Below are positions 7,985 to 16,503 of a stretch of 41,008 nt of DNA, piece by piece. The translations under genes and the position numbers were made by a program. Where the stretch lies: the NCBI RefSeq assembly GCF_001403795.1, contig NZ_CXSU01000012.1:462888-503895 (forward strand). Direction: 5' to 3'. Each line of letters opens with the position of its first letter. Positions within the stretch are counted from its first letter, which is position 1. The notes beneath the pieces are model-generated. The model had not been told where the DNA came from and did no database searches. It saw nothing but the letters and a program-made list of their open reading frames with translations. The DNA comes from Jannaschia donghaensis. GTDB taxonomy: Bacteria; Pseudomonadota; Alphaproteobacteria; Rhodobacterales; Rhodobacteraceae.

Positions 7985-10777
7985 ATGACTGTCGTCGTCG
8001 GAACCGATACCGCCAAGACCCGCCGCACGCTGAGTGTCGGCGCGCAGAGCGTAAGCTACTATTCCATCGCCGCCGCCACGGAGGCTGGTCTGGGTGACTT
8101 CTCCAAGCTGCCCGCCGCATTGAAGGTGGTGCTGGAGAATATGCTGCGGTTCGAAGACGGGGGCCGCTCGGTCAGCCTGGACGACATCAAGGCGTTCGGC
8201 GAATGGGCCAGCAAGGGCGGCAAGAACCCGCGCGAGATCGCGTATCGCCCCGCCCGCGTCTTGATGCAGGACTTCACTGGCGTTCCGGCTGTCGTCGACC
8301 TGGCCGCGATGCGCGATGGGATCGTCGCGCTGGGCGGTGACGCGCAGAAGATCAACCCGCTGAACCCAGTGGACCTCGTCATCGACCATTCGGTGATGAT
8401 CGATGAGTTCGGCAACCCGCGCGCGTTCCAGATGAACGTCGACCGCGAATACGAGCGCAACATGGAGCGGTATCAGTTCCTGAAATGGGGTCAGACCGCG
8501 TTCGACAACTTCCGCGTCGTGCCGCCGGGCACGGGCATCTGCCACCAGGTCAATCTGGAATATCTGGCGCAGACGGTCTGGACCGACAAGGATCATAACG
8601 GCGACATGGTCGCCTATCCCGACACGCTGGTCGGCACCGACAGCCATACGACGATGGTCAACGGCGCGGCCGTTCTGGGCTGGGGCGTGGGCGGCATCGA
8701 GGCGGAGGCCGCGATGCTGGGCCAGCCGATTTCGATGCTCATCCCCGAGGTCGTGGGGTTCGAGCTGACGGGTCGGATGATGGAAGGCACCACGGGCACG
8801 GACTTGGTGCTCAAAGTCGTCGAGTTGCTGCGCGAGAAGGGTGTGGTGTCCAAGTTCGTGGAATTCTACGGCGAAGGGCTGGATCACCTGCCGCTGGCGG
8901 ACCGCGCGACGATCGCCAACATGGCGCCCGAGTACGGTGCGACCTGTGGCTTTTTCCCGATCGACGACGAGACGCTGCGCTATCTGCGCAACACGGGTCG
9001 TGAGGAAGACCGGGTCCAACTGGTCGAGTCCTATGCCAAGGAGAACGGGTTCTGGCGCGGGGCGGATTACGCGCCGGTCTATACCGACACGCTCAGCCTC
9101 GACATGGGCACGATCGTTCCGGCGATTTCCGGGCCGAAGCGTCCGCAGGATTACATCACGCTGACCGAAGCGGCGTCGGCGTTCGGCAAATACGTCAAGG
9201 GCATCCGGGAGGGCGAAGACGTCTCCAAGAAGGCCGAAGTGCGCTGGGAAGGCGAGGGCGGCGCGCCCGAGCCGGTCGAGATCCCCGGTGACGAAGGCCA
9301 TCACGCCCGCGGATATGTCATGGCCGACGGTGGCGATTATCAGCTGCACGACGGTTCCATCGTGATCGCCTCGATCACGTCCTGCACCAACACGTCGAAC
9401 CCCTACGTGATGATCGGGGCCGGTCTGGTGGCGCGCAAGGCGCGGGAGCTGGGATTGAACCGCAAGCCCTGGGTCAAGACGTCGCTGGCGCCCGGCAGCC
9501 AGGTTGTCAGCGCTTATCTGGAGGCCGCTGACCTGCAGGAGGATCTGGATGCGATCGGCTTCAACCTGGTTGGTTACGGCTGCACGACCTGCATCGGCAA
9601 CTCCGGACCCTTGGCCCCCGAAATCTCCAAGGCGATCAACGACGCCGACCTGATCGGCACGTCGATCCTGTCGGGCAACCGCAACTTCGAGGGCCGGATC
9701 AGCCCGGACGTGCGTGCCAACTACCTCGCCTCGCCCCCCCTAGTCGTGGCCTATGCGCTGGTGGGCGACATGAACGTGGACATTACCACGGCAAGTCTGG
9801 GCAAGGGGAAGGACGGTCAGGACGTCTATCTCAAGGATATCTGGCCCACCTCGAAAGAAATCGCGGATCTGGTCGAGAAGACCGTGACCCGAGAGTCGTT
9901 CCAAGAGAAATACGCCGACGTCTTCAAGGGCGACGACAAGTGGCAGGGTGTCGAGGTTCCCCAGCAGGAGACCTACGATTGGCCGGCGACCTCCACCTAC
10001 GTTCAGAACCCACCCTATTTTCAGGGGATGGGGCCGAATGCCGGGGAAATTCACGACATCAAGGGCGCGCGCGTCTTGGCCGTTTTGGGCGACATGATAA
10101 CCACCGATCACATCAGCCCGGCCGGATCATTCAAGGAAAGCTCCCCCGCGGGCCAGTATCTGATCGAACGCCAGGTTCCGGTGCGGGAGTTCAACTCCTA
10201 CGGGTCGCGTCGCGGCAACCACGAGATCATGATGCGGGGCACTTTCGCTAACATCCGCATCAAGAACGAGATGCTGGACGGCGTGGAAGGGGGCTACACC
10301 AAGGGCCCCGACGGCGAGCAGACCTCGATCTACGACGCCGCGATGGCCTGGCAGGAGAAGGGCGTTCCGCTCGTCGTTTTCGGCGGTGAGCAGTACGGGG
10401 CCGGATCGTCCCGCGATTGGGCCGCGAAGGGCACCGCGCTTCTGGGCGTGAAGGCCGTCATTGCCGAAAGCTTCGAGCGGATCCACCGCTCCAACCTGGT
10501 CGGCATGGGCGTCATCCCGTTCGAATTCACCGGTGGCGACAGCCGCGACAGCCTTGGCCTGACGGGCGAGGAAGAGGTGACGATCGAAGGGCTGGGCGAC
10601 GTCAAGCCGCTCCAGGACGTTCCCGCGTCGATCAAGATGGCCGATGGCACTGTCAAGAATGTCACGCTGAAGTGCCGGATCGATACGGAAGTGGAGATCG
10701 ACTACATCAAGAACGGCGGCGTGCTGCATTACGTGCTGCGCAATCTGGCATCGACCGCGCCCATCGCGGCGGAATAG
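7985..10777 (+). CDS. acnA: Aconitate hydratase A
   Basis: A cytoplasmic [4Fe-4S] aconitase that isomerises citrate and isocitrate in the TCA cycle. The 930-aa single chain is the normal length for AcnA/IRP-type enzymes. Cluster ligands are Cys467 in SCTNTSNP, and Cys533 and Cys536 in GCTTCIGNSG. The HSVMID (135-140) and GTDSHTTM (217-224) substrate segments are present, and the C-terminal swivel domain has the GAGSSRDWAAKG loop. The ATG at 7985 follows GGGAGG by 6 bases. It is monocistronic, ending at a strong GC hairpin. Confidence 0.97.
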   Translation: MTVVVGTDTAKTRRTLSVGAQSVSYYSIAAATEAGLGDFSKLPAALKVVLENMLRFEDGGRSVSLDDIKAFGEWASKGGKNPREIAYRPARVLMQDFTGVPAVVDLAAMRDGIVALGGDAQKINPLNPVDLVIDHSVMIDEFGNPRAFQMNVDREYERNMERYQFLKWGQTAFDNFRVVPPGTGICHQVNLEYLAQTVWTDKDHNGDMVAYPDTLVGTDSHTTMVNGAAVLGWGVGGIEAEAAMLGQPISMLIPEVVGFELTGRMMEGTTGTDLVLKVVELLREKGVVSKFVEFYGEGLDHLPLADRATIANMAPEYGATCGFFPIDDETLRYLRNTGREEDRVQLVESYAKENGFWRGADYAPVYTDTLSLDMGTIVPAISGPKRPQDYITLTEAASAFGKYVKGIREGEDVSKKAEVRWEGEGGAPEPVEIPGDEGHHARGYVMADGGDYQLHDGSIVIASITSCTNTSNPYVMIGAGLVARKARELGLNRKPWVKTSLAPGSQVVSAYLEAADLQEDLDAIGFNLVGYGCTTCIGNSGPLAPEISKAINDADLIGTSILSGNRNFEGRISPDVRANYLASPPLVVAYALVGDMNVDITTASLGKGKDGQDVYLKDIWPTSKEIADLVEKTVTRESFQEKYADVFKGDDKWQGVEVPQQETYDWPATSTYVQNPPYFQGMGPNAGEIHDIKGARVLAVLGDMITTDHISPAGSFKESSPAGQYLIERQVPVREFNSYGSRRGNHEIMMRGTFANIRIKNEMLDGVEGGYTKGPDGEQTSIYDAAMAWQEKGVPLVVFGGEQYGAGSSRDWAAKGTALLGVKAVIAESFERIHRSNLVGMGVIPFEFTGGDSRDSLGLTGEEEVTIEGLGDVKPLQDVPASIKMADGTVKNVTLKCRIDTEVEIDYIKNGGVLHYVLRNLASTAPIAAE

Positions 10778-10798
10778 GCCGATCAAAATCGCATATTG

Positions 10799-10818
10799 CG
10801 GGGCCCTCCGGGGCCCCG
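10799..10818 (+). terminator. GC-rich hairpin after acnA
   Basis: A perfect 8-bp stem (CGGGGCCC / GGGCCCCG) with the tetraloop TCCG starts 21 bases after the acnA stop. Only two T follow directly, so it is a non-canonical terminator or mRNA 3' end stabiliser. Confidence 0.5.
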
Positions 10819-10894
10819 TTCACGTTGTGGGATGTGCGATCATCGGAGATGGTCGGGGCGAAGACGAAGACTCGGCGACCTTTGATGTTAGAGG

Positions 10895-11347
10895 GTGACG
10901 TTGCCGAAACGACTTCGAAATTTGCCGCTGGTCTGGTTGCTGATGATGATGACGACGTCAGGGGCGACAGGTCAGATTCTTTAGAAGTCCTTCGGCATGA
11001 TCGCTCATCAGGTGGGTGGGGCGATGATCGCCGGCGCGACGGAGCTGACGCTTTGGTCCGCGGGGTTCTTCTGACGCAAGCGCACACTGATCCATCCGCA
11101 TCACGCGCCGCAGGCCTTGATCGTCGAAGGTCCCTACCACATGTCGCGCAATCTGATCGATTTCGCCCGTGTGGCGATCGCGACCGGCTTCGCGCTGCGG
11201 CAGGGCGGTGTCCTGGAGATTTGCCCTGTGCCCTTCCTGATTGCCGTTCTTGTTCGTCGCTTTGCGGTCCCCGAAGAAACTGCCCTGCGCGCGGCGTTCG
11301 ACGGGCCAGCCGCGGCTTACCTTAGGGACACACGCCGCTGGTTGTAA
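10895..11347 (+). pseudogene. Decayed isoprenylcysteine methyltransferase-like gene
   Basis: Reading one frame from a GTG at 10895 to the stop at 11347 gives about 150 codons that resemble the small membrane ICMT/Ste14-like methyltransferases. There is an N-terminal hydrophobic span (LPLVWLLMMM), a second one (GGAMIAGATELTLWSAGFF), then RKRTLIHPHHAPQALIVEGPY, which matches the family's TxxxPxxxxxxLVxxGPYxxxRNP region, followed by MSRN and a C-terminal VRRFAVPEE...YLRDTRRWL, which matches the family's xEExxLxxxFGxxYxxYxxxxRR end. The frame is broken only by TAG at 10982-10984 and TGA at 11072-11074. The expected Pro after MSRN is replaced by Leu. The piece from 11117 on could still be translated as a 76-aa fragment. 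This is also the only content of the 652-base gap between acnA and the DUF1223 gene. Confidence 0.7.
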
Positions 11348-11356
11348 CGCCCTGCC

Positions 11357-11370
11357 TCACCACGTGGTGA
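11357..11370. repeat. 14-bp perfect palindrome upstream of DUF1223 gene
   Basis: TCACCACGTGGTGA is a perfect 14-bp palindrome 59 bases before the next ATG and 9 bases after the pseudogene. The E-box-like core and position suggest a protein-binding site. No regulator is identified. Confidence 0.35.
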
Positions 11371-11429
11371 TTGGAATTGGCGGTCGGGGGCGTCTAGGTA
11401 GGCCGGACACAAAACGGAATCATTGCCCC

Positions 11430-12101
11430 ATGCGCCTTGCCGCCGCCGCCCTCACGACCCTTGCCCTTGCCGTGCCTGTCGCGGCCGATCCTGTGGTGGT
11501 GGAGCTTTATACGTCGCAAGGGTGTTCCTCATGCCCGCCCGCTGACGAAATGCTGGGCAAGCTGACGCAACGCGACAACGTCATCGCCCTGTCCCTGCAT
11601 GTGGATTACTGGGACTGGATCGGTTGGAAGGACACCTTCGCCGCTCCTGCGTTTTCTGAGCGTCAGCTGCGCTATGCCGAGGCTGTCGGGTCCAACACGC
11701 GCTATACCCCGCAATTCGTGATCGGCGGCATCGACCGCGTGGCCGGACCGTCGGGCATGGAACTGAGCGATCTGATCCAGGCCCACGACGGCGCAACCGG
11801 AGATGTCCTGCAAGCCGACGGATCGGACGTGCGGGTCGCTGCGACCGGTACCAAGGGGCAGCTGATCGCCGTGACCTACCTGCCGGAGGCGACGGTCGGG
11901 GTACTTCACGGGGAGAATGCGGGCCAGTCGATCACCTATCACAACGTGGTGCGCAGCTGGACCGTCCTTCAGGAGTTGGACGGGTCGGTGACGACCGTGC
12001 GCGTACCTGCCGCCCCCGACGGTGAGAAGCGGGTCGTGCTGGCGCAGGCCATCGTCGACGGCAAGCCCGCCACGATGCTGGGGGCCGTGAAGCTGGATTG
12101 A
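11430..12101 (+). CDS. DUF1223 thioredoxin-like periplasmic protein
   Basis: A 223-aa exported protein of the DUF1223 family, a thioredoxin-like fold of unknown substrate common in alphaproteobacteria. A signal peptide (residues 1-19, cleavage near VAA-DP) is followed by VVVELYTSQGCSSCPPAD with a CxxC pair at Cys32 and Cys35. HVDYWDWIGWKD, also typical of the family, comes after it. It probably acts in the periplasm as a redox-active protein. The ATG at 11430 is chosen because the signal peptide begins there; the frame itself runs back into the pseudogene. Confidence 0.85.
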   Translation: MRLAAAALTTLALAVPVAADPVVVELYTSQGCSSCPPADEMLGKLTQRDNVIALSLHVDYWDWIGWKDTFAAPAFSERQLRYAEAVGSNTRYTPQFVIGGIDRVAGPSGMELSDLIQAHDGATGDVLQADGSDVRVAATGTKGQLIAVTYLPEATVGVLHGENAGQSITYHNVVRSWTVLQELDGSVTTVRVPAAPDGEKRVVLAQAIVDGKPATMLGAVKLD

Positions 12102-12149
12102 CGTCCGCTTCAACTGGACGGTCCGATCGGGCCGGGCCAGGGTCCGGCG

Positions 12150-12845
12150 ATGATACGCGCGATTCTCTTCGACAAGGACGGCACGCTGACGGATTTCCGC
12201 GCTACGTGGGAACCGTGGATGGGCGGCATGATCCGTGATCTGGCCGACGCAAGCGGCGCGGACGCCGCGGACATCGCTGATGGGTTCGGCTTCGACCTGC
12301 GGACCGATACGATCCCGGCGGACGCGCCCTTCGTGACCGCCCCCGGATACGTGACAGTCGAAACCGTGTCGCGACGTATCGGCTGGCCAAAGGCGCGCCT
12401 GTCCGATTGGTTGGACCCGCGGTCCGGGTCGGTCGAGCAGGTCATCGTGCCGGGGGCCGTGGATGTCCTGCGGCAGCTGCGGGACGATGGGCTGAAACTG
12501 GGTGTCCTGACCAACGCAAGCGAGGCCGAGGCGATGCGCCATCTGGCGCACATGGGTGCCACGCCGCATCTGACGCGCATCATCGGATACGACAGTGGAT
12601 TTGGTGCCAAGCCCGATCCGCGCGGTGCGGCGCATTTCGCCGACGCGCTGGGGTTGGCGCGACACGAGGTTCTGCTGGTGGGCGACGGCATGACGGACAT
12701 GGACGCGGCGCGGGGCGCAGGTCTGATGGCCGTCGCCGTCCTGACGGGGACATTGGATGCGGTGGCGCTCGCCCCCCATGCGCTTGCGGTGCTGCCGGAT
12801 GTCACCCACATCCAGGCTTGGTTGACCGAGCAGCAAACAGCGTGA
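12150..12845 (+). CDS. HAD-family phosphatase (phosphoglycolate phosphatase-like)
   Basis: A 231-aa haloacid dehalogenase superfamily hydrolase. Motif I is FDKDGTLTDF (residues 7-16, nucleophile Asp8). Motif II is LTNAS (Ser/Thr with phosphate contact), Lys is in GAKPDP, and motif IV is LLVGDGMTDMDAA. The helical cap lies between motifs I and II, as in the phosphoglycolate phosphatase/Gph group. The substrate cannot be fixed from sequence. It starts 49 bases after the DUF1223 gene with a weak ribosome site (AGGG), so the two may be co-transcribed. Confidence 0.85.
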   Translation: MIRAILFDKDGTLTDFRATWEPWMGGMIRDLADASGADAADIADGFGFDLRTDTIPADAPFVTAPGYVTVETVSRRIGWPKARLSDWLDPRSGSVEQVIVPGAVDVLRQLRDDGLKLGVLTNASEAEAMRHLAHMGATPHLTRIIGYDSGFGAKPDPRGAAHFADALGLARHEVLLVGDGMTDMDAARGAGLMAVAVLTGTLDAVALAPHALAVLPDVTHIQAWLTEQQTA

Positions 12846-12860
12846 GAGCCGGTCCGCTTT

Positions 12861-12882
12861 AACCCGGTCTTCAGGGTTTTTT
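12861..12882 (+). terminator. Weak rho-independent terminator after HAD gene
   Basis: AACCC and GGGTT pair across an 8-base loop and run into a stretch of six T (12877-12882), 16 bases after the HAD phosphatase stop. The stem is only 5 bp, so efficiency may be low. It separates this gene from the H-NOX unit. Confidence 0.4.
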
Positions 12883-12918
12883 GATTGAAGGGCCCCGAGT
12901 CGACACACAGGGGGCCCG

Positions 12919-13515
12919 ATGCACGGTCTGATCTGCAAATCGCTGGAGGAGTTCGTGCGCGATCAGCACGGGGAGGCCGTGTGGCGGCAAATCTGCCTGC
13001 GATCGCGCGCGCCGTCCGGCGGGTTCGAGGGGCTGCGCAGCTACGACGACGCGCTGATGGAAGTGGTATTCGCAACCGCCTTCGATGAACTGGGGCAGAG
13101 CCGGTCAGGCCTGCTTGAGGATATCGGCCATTGGATCTGCACCCATCCGCCACTTGAACCGGTGCGCCGCCTGATCCGGTTCTCGGGCACCAGTTTCGTC
13201 GATCTGATCTACTCGCTTGAGGATATCCACGACCGGGCGCGGATCGCGCTGCCCGGTCTGGGTCTACCTAAATTCAGCATGACGGAGCCGACGGCGAACA
13301 CGTTTCGGATCTGTTCGGTCTGGCACATGGAAGGCGGCGGCGCGGTGTTGACCGGCATCCTGCGGGCGATGGCTGACGACTATGGTGCCCTTGCGCTGAT
13401 CGAACCGGGTCAGAGCGACCGCAAGAACGGCAAATGGCATGAATTCGTCGGTGTGACGATTTTCGATCAAGCGCATCAGGAACCGCGGGAATTCACCCTG
13501 GGGCAGGGGGTATGA
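12919..13515 (+). CDS. H-NOX (haem NO-binding) sensor protein
   Basis: A 198-aa stand-alone HNOB domain, which in related bacteria binds NO through haem and controls a partner enzyme. It begins with the family's MHGLICKSLEEFV. The proximal haem ligand is His104 in IHDRARIALPGLGLPKF, matching the usual HxxxxxxxPGLxPPxF region. The normally conserved YxSxR motif that holds the haem propionates reads I131-C132-S133-V134-W135. Only the Ser remains, so haem affinity or ligand choice may differ. The start follows GGGGG and the end overlaps the diguanylate cyclase by 4 bases (ATGA), which strongly suggests the two proteins work together. Confidence 0.85.
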   Translation: MHGLICKSLEEFVRDQHGEAVWRQICLRSRAPSGGFEGLRSYDDALMEVVFATAFDELGQSRSGLLEDIGHWICTHPPLEPVRRLIRFSGTSFVDLIYSLEDIHDRARIALPGLGLPKFSMTEPTANTFRICSVWHMEGGGAVLTGILRAMADDYGALALIEPGQSDRKNGKWHEFVGVTIFDQAHQEPREFTLGQGV

Positions 13516-14534
13516 CCGTCGTATCCTTCGATCTTGCGGCGCTGCAGGGCATCTTTCCGATGATGATCCTGTTCGACCACGATTGCGCGGTGACGGCGGT
13601 GGGGCCGACGTTGGAGCGAATGGCCCCTGGGGCCTTGGGACAATCGTTGCGCGATGTTCTGGGCTTCGTCCATCCGCCCGTCGTGCCCGACGCCAAGGGC
13701 ATATTCGACACGAAGGGTCGCCGTCTGCGCGTCCAATTGCTGGCGGAAACGAACGTTCCCGAAGGGGAGGATCCGGTGATCCTGCGCGCGGTCGTCATTC
13801 CGCTGACCGACGGTCGCGGTATGGTCAAGCTGACGTTCGGACCGGATCCGGCCCTTGCATTGCGGCGGCACCGGTTGACCGCGCGCGACTTCGCCGTCAC
13901 GGACCCAATGGTCGACTATCTCTATCTGATCGAAGTGCACGGCCTGTTGCATTCCGAATACGAGCGATTGAGCGACAGATTGGATCTGGCGCGCGACGCG
14001 GCGGAACGTGCGGCGGTCACCGACAAGCTGACGGGGTTGCACAATCGGCGCGCCATGGATGCCCACCTGACGAACTTGACGACGTCCGCCGTTCGGCCCT
14101 TTGGTTTGATGCAACTGGATCTCGATTACTTCAAGGCGGTCAACGACACCTATGGGCACGTCGCCGGTGACCGCGTTCTGGAAGAAGTGGCCGGCATCCT
14201 ACGCGAAGAAGTGCGGGCGGAGGACATGGTCGCGCGGATGGGCGGTGACGAATTCATGCTGGTCTTCGACAATTGCACCGACGTCGATCTGATGTGCCGC
14301 ATTTCCGACCGCATCATTGGCCGCCTGGAAAAGCCGATCGCGTGGGAGGGCCACAGCTGTCGGATTTCGGGCAGCATCGGAATCACCATGTCGAGCTACT
14401 ACGATCAACCGGACCCCGACCGTCTCGTTTCCGACGTGGATGCGGCGCTCTATGCCGCCAAGCGTGCGGGCCGGGCCCGAACGACGGTCTTCGACCCCCA
14501 AAGCCCGCCTGACGATGTGGAGGCCGTTGGATGA
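13512..14534 (+). CDS. Diguanylate cyclase with HNOBA domain
   Basis: A 340-aa enzyme expected to make cyclic di-GMP from GTP under control of the H-NOX protein encoded just before it. Residues 1-115 resemble the haem-NO-binding-associated (HNOBA) domain found in partners of H-NOX. A short coiled-coil-like linker (143-168) follows. The GGDEF domain then has DKLTGLHNRR (171-180), the metal-binding LDLDYFKAVND (202-212) and intact GGDEF (244-248). An RxxD inhibitory site (Arg235-Asp238) lies five residues before GGDEF, so product feedback is likely. No transmembrane segment is seen. NO-bound H-NOX silences the cyclase in some described pairs; here the direction of control is inference. Confidence 0.9.
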   Translation: MTVVSFDLAALQGIFPMMILFDHDCAVTAVGPTLERMAPGALGQSLRDVLGFVHPPVVPDAKGIFDTKGRRLRVQLLAETNVPEGEDPVILRAVVIPLTDGRGMVKLTFGPDPALALRRHRLTARDFAVTDPMVDYLYLIEVHGLLHSEYERLSDRLDLARDAAERAAVTDKLTGLHNRRAMDAHLTNLTTSAVRPFGLMQLDLDYFKAVNDTYGHVAGDRVLEEVAGILREEVRAEDMVARMGGDEFMLVFDNCTDVDLMCRISDRIIGRLEKPIAWEGHSCRISGSIGITMSSYYDQPDPDRLVSDVDAALYAAKRAGRARTTVFDPQSPPDDVEAVG

Positions 14535-14570
14535 GGGTTTGGAAAGTTGATGCGGAAATACATCAGCGCG

Positions 14571-14642
14571 CAGCCCGTAGGGGAATCGAACCCCTCTTTC
14601 CAGGTTGAAAACCTGGCGTCCTAACCGATAGACGAACGGGCC
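14571..14642 (-). tRNA. tRNA-Glu (anticodon UUC)
   Basis: A complete cloverleaf on the minus strand. The acceptor stem has 7 pairs (the first a G-U wobble) and discriminator G. D-stem GTCT/GGAC, anticodon stem CCAGG/CCTGG with loop TTTTCAA, and the T-loop GTTCGATTC are all present. The anticodon TTC gives glutamate. CCA is not encoded. It lies 99 bases downstream of recJ on the same strand. Confidence 0.95.
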
Positions 14643-14661
14643 AGCGCGCTGACGTGAGGGG

Positions 14662-14690
14662 TGTTTAGGGGACGACCCCAAGGCCTGCAA
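14662..14690 (-). promoter_or_regulatory. Candidate tRNA-Glu promoter
   Basis: On the minus strand TTGCAG (14690-14685) and TAAACA (14667-14662) are separated by 17 bases. The predicted start is near 14655, 13 bases before the tRNA 5' end. The -10 match is modest, but the -35 is identical to that of the tRNA-Cys promoter in this window. Confidence 0.4.
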
Positions 14691-14741
14691 GCGAATTTCG
14701 CACGGATTTCGATGCTTTTTCGCCGCCCCGAAGACGGCGGT

Positions 14742-16502
14742 TCAAGCGTCCGTTTCCGAGACCAGCGCGATGTCCTCGAGCTTGAGCTGAACGTTCTCGC
14801 GGCCTTGCCAGCGGTTCAGTTCCAGCCGTCCGGCGACGTGCATCGGTGCGCCGGCCGCCCGGGTGACGGCGTCTGCAATGCCACTCGAAGTGGCGCGGAA
14901 CGCAATGGCGTCCAGCCGCCCCGGCCCGCCCCCGGTAAAGGTGACCTTGAGGTGCCCCTCGCCGACGGGACGCGCATGGGCGACGCGCAGGTCAGGAAAA
15001 GCGAACCGCGGGGCAGAGGCGCCCTGACCGAAGGGACCGGCACGCTCCAACTGACCGACCAGGTCGTTCGTCGCAGCACGGGGCATCAGCGTGGCATCTA
15101 TACGCAGGTCGCGCGGGCCAATCGTGGCCGCGCCTTGTCGCGCCAGAAGGTCCGACAGCCGCTCCATCGCTGCGTCGATCTTGTCGGGCTGCACGGTCAG
15201 GCCCGCTGCCATGCGGTGACCGCCACCCTTGATCAAGAGGCCTTCGGCGGCAAGGCGCTGGATCGCCCCGCCGATGTCGACTCCGGCGATGGAACGGGCA
15301 GAGCCTTGTCCAATCCCGTCGGGTCGGATGCCGATCACGACGGACGGTCGATTCAACGCATCCTTCAGGCGCGATGCGACGATGCCGACGACGCCGGGGT
15401 GCCAGCCTTCGCCACTGGCCCAGGCGAGGGCGGCGCCGGCTTCGACACGTGCGGTTGCCGTTTCCAGCGCGATCTCCGTGACCCGGGCCTCGATGTCGCG
15501 GCGTTCGGTGTTGAGCAGGTCCAGTCGCTCGGCCAGCGCCTGCGCCTCGGCCGGGTCGTCGGTCGACAGCAGGCGCGCGCCGAGATCCGCCGCGCCGATG
15601 CGGCCACCGGCATTGATCCGCGGTCCCAGAAGATAGCCGAGGTGATAGGCGGTCGGGGGGCCATCCATCCGGGCAACATCCGCAAGCGCGCGCAGGCCGG
15701 GGCGGTGCCGATCGCGCAGCACCCGGAGACCCTGCTGCACCAATGCGCGGTTCACGCCCAGTAGGGGGGCCACGTCGGCCACCGTGGCCAGCCCGACAAG
15801 GTCGAGCATGGCCATCAGATCGGGCCCCTTGCCCCCCGCCGCGCGCACCATGCGGTTCGCTTCGACAAGGCACAGAAAAACGACGGCGGCGGCGCACAGG
15901 TGGGCAAGCGTGCCGTCTTCGTCCTGCCGATTTGGGTTCACCACGGCGAGCGCAGGGGGAAGGGTGTCGCCGCCAAGATGGTGGTCGAGGACGATGACAT
16001 CGGCCAGCCCTTGGGCAGCGGCCAACGCATCGTGGGACAGGGTCCCGCAGTCGACACAAACGATCAGATCGTGATCGCGGGCCAGCGCGCCGATCGCGGG
16101 CGCGTTCGGCCCATAGCCTTCGTCGATACGGTCGGGCACATAGACCGTAGCGGTGCGCCCCTGTGCGCGCAGCCACCAGATCAAAAGCGCGGCGGACGTG
16201 CCGCCGTCGACGTCATAATCGGCAAAAACGGCAATCCGCTGCTTGCCCGTCACGGCAGCCAGCAGGCGCGTTGCCGCCTTGTCCATATCGCGCAGCGTCA
16301 GCGGATCGGGCAACAGATCACGCAGCTTGGGGTCGAGGAAGCCTGCGGCATCCTCGGGCAGGACCCCGCGCCGCGCCATATGACGGGCGAGGGGCAGCGG
16401 CTGCCCGGTCTGCGCGATCGCTTCGGCCAGGCGATCCTGCTCCGCATCCAGCCCGATCCAGCGTCGCCCCGTCGCCGATGTCGTGACGCCGAGCCAGCTC
16501 AC
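14742..16502 (-). CDS. recJ: Single-stranded-DNA exonuclease RecJ
   Basis: A 5'-3' single-strand DNA exonuclease in recombination and mismatch repair. The 586-aa DHH/DHHA1 protein has DYDVDG (residues 95-100), DCGTLSH (151-157) and DHH (173-175), all metal-binding phosphoesterase motifs. The later GGGHRMAAGLT segment is the DHHA1 signature. A C-terminal OB-like part ends the protein. The start is GTG at 16502, one base after the glpX stop; the ribosome site (GAGGTGA) lies across that stop. It is the last protein gene of a hom/aldo-keto reductase/glpX/recJ run. Confidence 0.95.
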   Translation of the reverse strand: MSWLGVTTSATGRRWIGLDAEQDRLAEAIAQTGQPLPLARHMARRGVLPEDAAGFLDPKLRDLLPDPLTLRDMDKAATRLLAAVTGKQRIAVFADYDVDGGTSAALLIWWLRAQGRTATVYVPDRIDEGYGPNAPAIGALARDHDLIVCVDCGTLSHDALAAAQGLADVIVLDHHLGGDTLPPALAVVNPNRQDEDGTLAHLCAAAVVFLCLVEANRMVRAAGGKGPDLMAMLDLVGLATVADVAPLLGVNRALVQQGLRVLRDRHRPGLRALADVARMDGPPTAYHLGYLLGPRINAGGRIGAADLGARLLSTDDPAEAQALAERLDLLNTERRDIEARVTEIALETATARVEAGAALAWASGEGWHPGVVGIVASRLKDALNRPSVVIGIRPDGIGQGSARSIAGVDIGGAIQRLAAEGLLIKGGGHRMAAGLTVQPDKIDAAMERLSDLLARQGAATIGPRDLRIDATLMPRAATNDLVGQLERAGPFGQGASAPRFAFPDLRVAHARPVGEGHLKVTFTGGGPGRLDAIAFRATSSGIADAVTRAAGAPMHVAGRLELNRWQGRENVQLKLEDIALVSETDA

Positions 16503-16503
16503 C

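Noticed and set aside
7883-9349. 488-codon minus-strand frame within acnA
   Set aside because: Antisense shadow of a clear aconitase gene; His/Arg/Asp-rich translation without domain features.
10417-11325. 302-codon plus-strand frame across the acnA end
   Set aside because: It is a shadow of acnA continued through the non-coding and pseudogene region; codon pattern and composition do not fit a gene.
10895-11347. Selenocysteine or stop readthrough instead of a pseudogene
   Set aside because: Two different stops (TAG and TGA) interrupt the frame, there is no hairpin resembling a SECIS after the TGA, and the family has no known selenoproteins.
14742-14772. Terminator-like GC hairpin near the recJ end
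   Set aside because: CCGCC/GGCGG can pair, but on the recJ strand it is followed by A-rich rather than T-rich sequence, and it overlaps the recJ 3' end only loosely.
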